Origin: Boesenbergia rotunda
Taxonomy: Eukaryota > Streptophyta > Magnoliopsida > Zingiberales > Zingiberaceae
Length of the DNA: 64,000 nt
Direction of reading: 5' to 3'
NCBI GenBank assembly: GCA_024364735.1
Contig: JAGFNQ010008267.1
Coordinates: 186,001-250,000 of the forward strand
In this document: positions 57,000-64,000 of the stretch, piece by piece
Layout of the letters: every line of letters starts with the position of its first letter
How positions within the stretch are numbered: position 1 is the stretch's first letter
The notes under the pieces: model-generated
What the model saw: only the letters and a program-made list of their open reading frames with translations
What the model was told of the DNA's origin: nothing
Databases searched by the model: none
Made by a program: the position numbers and the translations under genes

Positions 57000-58514
57000 C
57001 TAATGCTAATCGCTACGGTATCCAATACCACAGGCTCTAACATGACCCTCAAACTTGCTTTGAAGCAAGGCCTTAGTTAATGGATCCGTTAAATTCCTTT
57101 CAGTGGGAATTTTCTCAATTTGTATATCATTCCTACTTATAATCTCTCTGATCAGATGATAGCGGCGAAGCACGTGTTTGGATCGCTAATGAGACCTTGG
57201 TTCCTTTGCTTGTGCAATAGCTCCATTGTTGTCACAGTAAACCGGCACTGCTTCATCAATGGTTGGAACCACACCAAGTTCTGAGACAAACTTCTTGATC
57301 CAGACCGCTTCCTTTGCTGCTTCTGAAGCTGCAATATATTCCGCTTCCGTGGTAGAATCCGCTACGGTGTCTTGTTTGGAACTCTTCCAACTTATTGTGC
57401 CTCCATTCAAAATAAATACGTATCCGGACAGAGATTTGGAGTCATCCTTATCTGTCTGGAAACTGGCATTTGTATACCCACGTATTATCATATCTCCTTC
57501 TCCATATATTAGGAACACACCCTTAGTTCTTCTTAAGTACTTAAGGATTGTCTTGACAGCCGCCCAATGATCCATTCCTGGATCAGACTGGTATCTGCTT
57601 GTGACGCTCAGAGCATACGATACATCGGGCCTGGTACATAACATAGCATACATGATAGATCCTATCATGGATGCATAAGAAATCTTATTCATGCAAATCC
57701 TCTCGTCTTCTGTGCGCGGACACATAGACTTTGAAAGGTTGATCCCATGCCTGATGGGAAGGTAACCTTTCTTGGATTCCGATATGCTAAACCTTTTTAG
57801 CACTCGGTCTATATATGTAGACTGCGAAAGACCAAGCAACCGTTTTGATCTATCTCTATAGATTTTAATCCCAAGGATATATGTTGCTTCTCCCAGGTCT
57901 TTCATAGAGAAAGTTTTGGACAACCAAATTTTTACCGACTGTAAGACTGATATATCATTTCCTATAAGCAATATGTCATCGACATATAGTACTAGGAATA
58001 CGATTGCACTCCCACTAACCTTCTTGTACACACAAGGTTCGTCAGGATTTTGTGAGAAATCAAACTCTTTGATTGTCTCATCAAAACGGATGTTCCAGCT
58101 CCTGGATGCTTGCTTCAGTCCATATATGGATCGTCGAAGCTTACATATTTTGGTTTTATCAACCGATGTGAAACCTTCAGGTTGTATCATGTATACATCC
58201 TCAAGCAGGTTTCCATTAAGGAAAGCTGTTTTCACATCCATTTGCCATATCTCATAATCATAATGAGCTGCTATGGTCAGGAGCATCCGAATGGATTTAA
58301 GCATAGCTACTGGTGAATAGGTTTCGTCATAATCAATTCCTTGTTTCTGACGATATCCTTTTGCCACTAATCTAGCCTTAAAGGTAACAACATTACCTTC
58401 CATGTCTGTTTTCTTCTTGAAAACCCACTTGCACCCTATGGGCTTAATCCCTTCAGGTGGGTTAACCAAGTCCCATACTTGATTTTCGTACATGGAATCT
58501 ATTTCCGACTTCAT
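57000..58514 (-). pseudogene. pol: F reverse transcriptase and RNase H
   Basis: The open frame 57186-58514 (442 codons) starts in the copia RT region: GCKWVFKKKTD, FKARLVAKGYRQ, QMDVKTAFLNGNL, SIYGLKQASRSWN and the catalytic LYVDDILLIGND. RNase H follows with TISWKSSKQDTVADST, TEAEYIAASEAAKEAVW and PVYCDNNGAIAQAKEPRSH. A TAG at 57186 replaces the usual residue before RSKHV; the last blocks (YHLIREI and after) run on toward about 57000. The frame to integrase is shifted by one base near 58560. Confidence 0.92.
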
Positions 58515-58546
58515 GGCTTCAAGCCATTTGTCCCTTTCTGAACTTT

Positions 58547-59617
58547 TCAGAACTTCTTCATAACTGAAGGTTCGTCATCACTTATGAGTAACACGTCGTT
58601 CGATTCACTTATGAGAAATCCGTATCTCTCTAGAATATTGCGTGTCCTATCAGACCTACGAAGAGGTAGTGTTGTTTTAGGTTCAACTGATAGCTCATCA
58701 TTATGAGTTGTTGGTTGTGGGTCTAGACTAGGTGTCTCTGTAATGTCTATTGGAGTTTCTTGAACTTCATCAAGTTCAATGTCATTCCCACTATTTTCTT
58801 GTAAGAGAAATTCTTTTTCCAGAAATACAGCATACCTTGAAACAAACACCTTTTGCTCCAAGGGATGATAGAATTGGTAACCCTTCGTTTCCTTAGGGTA
58901 TCCAATAAATAGACATTTATCAGACTTAGCATCCAATTTGTCTGATACAGTCCGCTTCACATAAGCAGGACAACCCCATATCTTAAGGTGAGTTAAGTGA
59001 GGTTTCTTACTATTCCACGTCTCATATGGAGTAGCAGAGACTACCTTGGTCGGGACTCTGTTTAGCAAGTAAACAGTTGTCTTAAGTGCATAGCCCCAAA
59101 AGGATTTTGGAAGAGTTGCATGATTCATCATGGATCTAACCATGTCCATCAAGGTTCAGTTACGCCTCTCAGATACACCATTATGCTGTGGTGTATACGG
59201 TGGAGTCCATTGAGACAATATCCCATTGTCCCTAAGATAATCTTGAAACTCTTGACTCAAGTATTCACCACCCTGATCGGATCGAAGTATCTTAATACTT
59301 TTGCCAAGCTGTTTCTCTACTTCATTTCTGAACTCTTTGAATTTCTCAAAAGCTTCAGATTTGTGTTTCATCAAGAACACATACCCGAATCGTGAGTGAT
59401 CATCGATAAAGGTAATGAAGTAGCTATAGCCTCCTTGTGCAAGAGTTGACATTGGTCCACATACATCAGTATGTATTAGACCAAGCAATTCTCCCACTGG
59501 ATTACCTTTTCCGGAAAAGGGTAATTTGACCATCTTGCCTTTTAAGCATGATTCGCATGTATCAAATGAATCGGGTTCAAATGATTCTAGAATTCCACAT
59601 CGGTGTAATTTGGTCAT
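58547..59617 (-). pseudogene. pol: F integrase
   Basis: 59156-59617 carries the end of the zinc region (CESCLKGKMVKLPF), HTDVCGPM with the first catalytic D, FITFIDDHSRFGYVF, ILRSDQGGEYLSQEF with the second D, and PYTPQHNGVSERRN with the E. A TGA at about 59153 interrupts; 58547-59152 continues MVRSMMNHATLPKSFWGYAL, LLNRVPTKVV and KCLFIGYPKETKGYQFY, the usual copia integrase C-terminal blocks, then an acidic linker with LRRSDRTRN. Complete in extent apart from that stop. Confidence 0.92.
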
Positions 59618-59939
59618 GCATTTCTTACTTACATGGCCAAGACGACAATGCCACGTATAGGAGTCTATTTGATTATCTATTCGAGCACGTTTGTTGCTAA
59701 CTTCGATATTGGAAACATCACCGGATAAATCTAACTTGTAGATACCATTGCATAAAGTTTCAGTCCCATAAAGAACACCATTTAAAGTTATTTAACAACA
59801 ATTGTTACTAAAAGTTAAATGGTAACCCTTTTCATTTAAGCATGAAATAGATACAATGTTCTTTATTAACGAAGGAACAAAATAACAATTATCCAATTCT
59901 AAGACAAGTCCAGTAGGGAGCTTTAGCAAATATGTTACG
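59618..59939 (-). pseudogene. pol: F protease-integrase linker (pre-integrase)
   Basis: Minus strand reads YTWHCRLGHVSKKC (the HHCC histidines), preceded by YKLDLSGDVSNI and NGVLYGT. A TAA lies after NNCC. Still upstream are words for the region after protease (LPTGLVLELDNCYFVPSLIKN). Cut at 59939 by solo LTR G. Confidence 0.8.
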
Positions 59940-60306
59940 TGTAACGCCCGCTTTTTTTTCCCCTAAAGTGGCGTTACGATAACATACTTAGGGCATGTAG
60001 ACATCATAATGCAGCGGAAACTTTTAAACTTACTCCTACATGCACTTCTACCATTTCTAACATCATAACATGGGAACTTAGCATATTAAATTTATACTTA
60101 GCATCATATCATGTCATACTTAGCATCATGTCATACTTAGCATCATGTCATTCTTAGCATCATGTCATAGAGTCATATTCAAGCACATAATATTAAAGGT
60201 AAAGTTCTATCATAAGACGAGCAACCATATTGCTCCTTGGCCAAGTCACTACCACACACATTCTTGGATGCCCTCCTGCTGCTTCCTTAGTGTCCCCTTG
60301 CGTGAT

Positions 60307-62995
60307 CTGCGGTATAAGAAATAAGACTATAAGCACACAGGCTTAGTAAGACTCTTTCCTACTCACTAAAACCATTCATCTTTTCATCATGAGCACATAA
60401 GACATTAACATACTTAGTGCTTTACTTAGAACATAAGCCTTTTCATCACTTAGCATACATTCGTCATGGCATGAACATAACTTAATCACATTCGTAGCAT
60501 GGCATAAACATAACCATAAAAACATTCATGGCATGGCATAATACTTGGCATAGACATAAACATCGTAAACTTTCATAGCATGGATAATACTTGGCACAGA
60601 CATAACATAATAAACCTAATTAAATCATGGCTTCAGAGATTAGCATGGGCATAAATAAAATCATGGCATCCTAACTTAGCATAACACAACTAAATCATGG
60701 CATCCTAAACTAGCATGAACATAAATAAAATCATGGCATTCTAACTTAGCATAAACATAACTAAATCCTGGCATCCTAAACTAGCATGAACATAAATAAA
60801 ATCATGGCATTCTAACTTAGCATAAGCATAACTAAATCATGACATCCTAAACTAGCATGAACATAAATAAAATCATGGCATTCTAACTTAGCATAAACAT
60901 AATTAAATCATGGCATCATATATTAGCATAAACACAATTAAATCATAGCATCATATATTAGCATGAACATACTTTGCATAAACATACTTTTCTTAACATA
61001 ATGCATAACATGAATGGATGCATGTGGCAATTGCATATATATATATATATAAGGATGCTTAACTTTTAAAACATACTTTTAAATGCTTAAACATAATCAT
61101 CATATCATTGGGGCCCTGGCTTGTACCACATACATACATCATACGCGCGCATCCCTAAGTAAATACGAGGTAGCTAGCCTCGACCTACTTGGGTAAGGAC
61201 AACATAGTCGGTAGTCCTCGAACCGAGGCATTCTTAAGGTACCCATCCCTGTTGCACAGCTTCGGTAGTGCCAGAACCGTGGACAGCATAGTCGGTAGTC
61301 CAGAACCGGGGCGTTCTTAAGGTGCCCATCCCTTGGACCCATACTTCGGTCCGGTACAAGCCCATTCATAAAATAAAATACTTTACATGCTTCATCATTC
61401 ATGAGACATTCATGGCATACTTAACATAACATAACTTGTTACGGCTCGGCCCGTCTACCAGCCCATTACCGGTCCTCTCGACCGTCGTACCGTCGACCAT
61501 CGACCGTGCCGTTTAGCATATTTATGCCTTAAAGACATAAGCATCATCTTTCATTCATCATACTTGTCTTTCATCATCATTCATTCATCATACTTAACAT
61601 CATCGTTATGCCCTAAAGGCATGTACTTTAACTTCATTCATATGACATACATACATCTTATTCATAAATCATGGCATACATACATATCATTCATAAGACA
61701 TGGCATACATGCATATTATTCATAAAACATGGCATATCATTCATAAGACATGGCATACATACATATCATTCATAAATCATGGCACATGTCTAAACATCTA
61801 TGACTTAACATATAATTCATGACATACAAACTAAGGGTTTGGTTAACATAGACTTCTTCCATCTTACTTAAACATACATCTTAATAACCTATACTCAAGC
61901 ATCTTGGTAGGTTTAACCCAACCCTAGCCCTAGGTTAGACCCTTGGCCGAATGCCCCAAGGAACCCTAGGTCCATAAACCTTCACATAACTTCCCAAACA
62001 GCATCTCATACACATATACTAGGCCATAGGACCCCTTTGAGACCATACTTAAGGCAAACTCTAATTTCTTTAGCCCTAATCTTACTCTTGGACGAAACTT
62101 CAAGGCCATGGGCCATGGAGAAATTCCATTAAAACCCTAAATAAATTGCTTAAACACTAACCATACCTTACCATAGGGCCATTGGGACCCTTACATGAAA
62201 TAAGTCCTAACTTTCGACCCTATTAGGGTACTTGGCCGAAACCTATAGGGTCTCTAGGCCATGTGAAACATTCACATAAACACCCTCCATCTCCCTTATA
62301 TCACGTTAAAACATAAAACATACACTTGAAGTTTGAGACCCAACCCTATACAAGGGTTCTTGATGTTGGCCGAAACCCTAGGGTATCCTAGGGTACCCCA
62401 AAAATTCCCAAAAATTATATTTAATCTCTAAACATCATAATAGAGCATTAAACAACATTATCATGATTTTTGACATAATTATAGACCTTTAAATCATGGT
62501 GGCTGAAACCCTCAAGCTTAGGGTTCTTGGTTTTGTTTCTTTCATGTTGGCCGAAACCCTAGGGTGTCCTAGGGTACTCCAAAAATTTCCAAAAATTATA
62601 CTTAACCTCTAAACATCATGGGAGAACATTAAAAAACATTATAAGGATTTTTTGCATCATTATGGACCCTAAAACATTGTGGCCGAAACCCATAGGGTCT
62701 CTAGGTGTTGATTTTGTTCCTTTCATGTTGGCCAAAACCCTAGAGTGTCCTAGGATACTCCAAAAATTCCCAAAAATTATACTTAACCTCTACACATCAT
62801 AAGGGAACATGAAATAACATTATAAAGATTTTTAGCATAATTATAGACCTTTAAATCATGGTGGCCGAAACCCTTAAACTTAAGGTTCTTGGTTTTCCTT
62901 CCTTTCAACATCAAATCCAAAAACTAACCAATATATCATGCTAAAAATCATGGAAATCATAAGGAACTATTATACCACAGGTGAGGGAGTCTTAC
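60307..62995 (-). other. Candidate intron inside solo LTR G
   Basis: Minus strand donor AAG|GTAAGACTCCCTCACC at 62995. CTTACTAAGCC, then TTATTTCTTATACCGCAG ending at 60307. Confidence 0.45.
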
Positions 62996-63216
62996 CTTGG
63001 GTTTCTTGATTTTTTGAACCTTGAATGAGAATCAAAAGAACTCCTTAGACCTTAAGTCGAACTCCTTAGACCTTAAGTCACCTCTAGCCCTTGTAACCTT
63101 GAGAACCCTTTAGATCTTGGAGATGAGACCCTCTTTGGAAGCTTTTCCAAGGGAAATCTCCTCTTGAGATTTTCAGCTAGAATGAGGGAGGAAGAAAGAA
63201 ACTCCCAAACCCCCTC

Positions 63217-63223
63217 TTTATAG
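63217..63223 (-). promoter_or_regulatory. TATA box of solo LTR G
   Basis: CTATAAA on the minus strand, position equivalent to the B LTR TATA box. Confidence 0.6.
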
Positions 63224-63318
63224 CACATTAAGGAGGGTAAGTGAAGAGTCATGGTGTCTCTTCCTCTTCCCCTAAGCCTTAACCAAACTCCATTTCATTT
63301 CCTCATAGAAATCCCTTG

Positions 63319-63385
63319 CACGGTGAGTTGGTTAGAGCATGCATGGTTATACAAGAGGTCCAAGGTTCAAATCCTTTGTGCATGC
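63319..63385 (+). other. tRNA-like module in solo LTR G (antisense)
   Basis: Plus strand: A-box GTGAGTTGGTTAGAGC, then AAGGTTCAAATCCTTTG with B-box GGTTCAAATCC, the exact tRNA consensus form. Upstream of the TATA box on the opposite strand, as in B. Confidence 0.7.
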
Positions 63386-63859
63386 ATTAATTTTCCATTT
63401 TATTTTTATTTTATTTTTCCTAATATTCGAAAATCCCCTAAAAATTCCCCCATAATTATGTTAATATTTCTCATTAAAACGCCTTTATATTTCTATAAAT
63501 TTTTACCTAAAATTCATCAATAATCATGATACTAGAAAGCCCATATAAGGCCCATTAGTGCCTATCTTCTTAATTTAAATAGGAAACCATGCTAAAACTC
63601 ACCCATAATCATACTAATATTCCTAATTAAAATCCATTTATATTTATATTAAATTCTACCTAAAATCCACTAATAATCATGGTACTAGAAAAGCCCATAT
63701 AAGGCCCATTAGTACTTAATTTCTCAATTTAAATGAGAAAAATCATGGATTTCTAGGCTAAGGTTCGTACTAATATTTCTAGGTCCCTCGGAAAATTATC
63801 TAGACATGCTTAATATTTTAAGAAAATATTAAGAGAATTTTCCGGGTCGTTACATTATG

Positions 63860-64000
63860 ATGGCAATAGCAGCAATCTTTGCTCCATTTCCAACTCGCAA
63901 ATTCGCTTCTCCCTTGACGAGTCTTCTTCTATTCCTTAGCCCCTGTATGTCATTACATATATGCGAGCTACACCTAGTATCAAGTACCCAAGTGTACGAG
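63860..64000 (-). pseudogene. pol: F protease region (partial at window edge)
   Basis: Minus strand reads TWVLDTRCSSHICND, then EANLRVGNGAKIAAI. The pattern 'LDTGCSSHI' is the copia protease active site; here the G of DTG is R (AGG, one G to A from GGG). The rest of Gag-Pol lies beyond 64000. Confidence 0.85.

Larger units (their letters stand above)
59940..63854 (-). mobile_element. Solo LTR 'G', Tekay-like (3915 bp)
   Basis: Minus strand TGTAACGACCCGG...GGGCGTTACA, flanked by ttacg (59935-59939) and ttatg (63855-63859), a duplication with one C/T change. Same family plan as B's LTR but clearly diverged and longer. 60400-61000 is a CATAAACATAA-type simple array with an 'AATCATGGCAT' period. 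(AT)n at 61034-61052. The F protein continues on both sides. No internal genes. Confidence 0.93.
54756..64000 (-). mobile_element. Ty1/copia element 'F', minus strand, 5' part outside window
   Basis: 3' LTR at 54756-56985, then going right: RNase H/RT, integrase, pre-integrase, and (after solo LTR G) the protease region at the window edge. The copia order (protease, integrase, RT, RNase H) is clear. Several stops and small indels make it inactive. The candidate duplication at the left is aatta (54751-54755). Confidence 0.92.

Noticed and set aside
61034..61052. (AT)n, and (GA)n at 22801-22817 and 55298-55314, as regulatory sites
   Set aside because: Ordinary microsatellites within LTRs; nothing ties them to a specific function.

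Overview
This window is plant nuclear DNA made almost entirely of LTR retrotransposons inserted into one another. I see no host gene, rRNA gene, canonical tRNA gene, CRISPR array or bacterial-type feature. The evidence for a flowering plant is the combination of Ty3/gypsy chromoviruses with C-terminal chromodomains (Tekay/Del type), Sirevirus-like and other Ty1/copia elements, primer sites matching plant tRNA-iMet and tRNA-Asp, several-kilobase LTRs, and amber codons of the type left by cytosine deamination. The sequence does not fix the species. Every call is from reading; no search was run.

Layout. 1-7800: a very young non-autonomous LTR element (tRNA-Asp primer site, LTR of 2.2 kb) with no pol genes and one intact 662-codon frame for an unfamiliar Q/N-rich, acidic-repeat protein. 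It sits in a minus-strand copia LTR fragment (7801-8415), which abuts the gag remnant of a plus-strand Sirevirus-like derivative whose 3' LTR is 10900-11905. 11906-23800: leader and 5' LTR of a minus-strand copia element, split by a complete but pol-less Sirevirus-like element (13196-22458, target duplication gcaac), itself split by a 3.0 kb solo LTR 'H' (18332-21325). 23801-24109: a scrap of Tat/Ogre-like gypsy pol. 24110-26019 and 54204-54319: minus-strand copia element 'P', split by a plus-strand Tekay-like gypsy 'A' (26020-54198, duplication cagag). Inside A's gag lies a younger minus-strand Tekay-like element 'B' (29266-44779, duplication agctt). Inside B lies solo LTR 'C' (35830-39167, duplication actgg), and A's 3' LTR holds solo LTR 'D' (50006-52707, duplication ctaat). 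54320-54755 is an LTR fragment 'E', split by minus-strand copia 'F' (54756 to the window end), split in turn by solo LTR 'G' (59940-63854, duplication ttacg/ttatg). The deepest nest is five levels: gypsy scrap > P > A > B > C.

How the parts work. B has the full gag, protease, RT, RNase H, integrase and chromodomain order with few breaks. A has the same order but is riddled with stops. The element at 1-7800 and the two Sirevirus-like derivatives have no pol and must have been mobilised by other elements.

Most unusual points. (1) The LTRs of A, B, C, D and G, although diverged, all carry a tRNA-like segment with A-box and B-box motifs, antisense to the element and just upstream of the TATA box. 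(2) The same LTRs share a splice-donor-like block and a branch-point/acceptor-like block 0.9-2.7 kb apart, which suggests an intron inside the LTR. (3) The first element encodes a protein with a prion-like N-terminus, seven 27-residue acidic repeats and three C-terminal 'RLxPP' repeats. (4) That element has repeated polypurine tracts.
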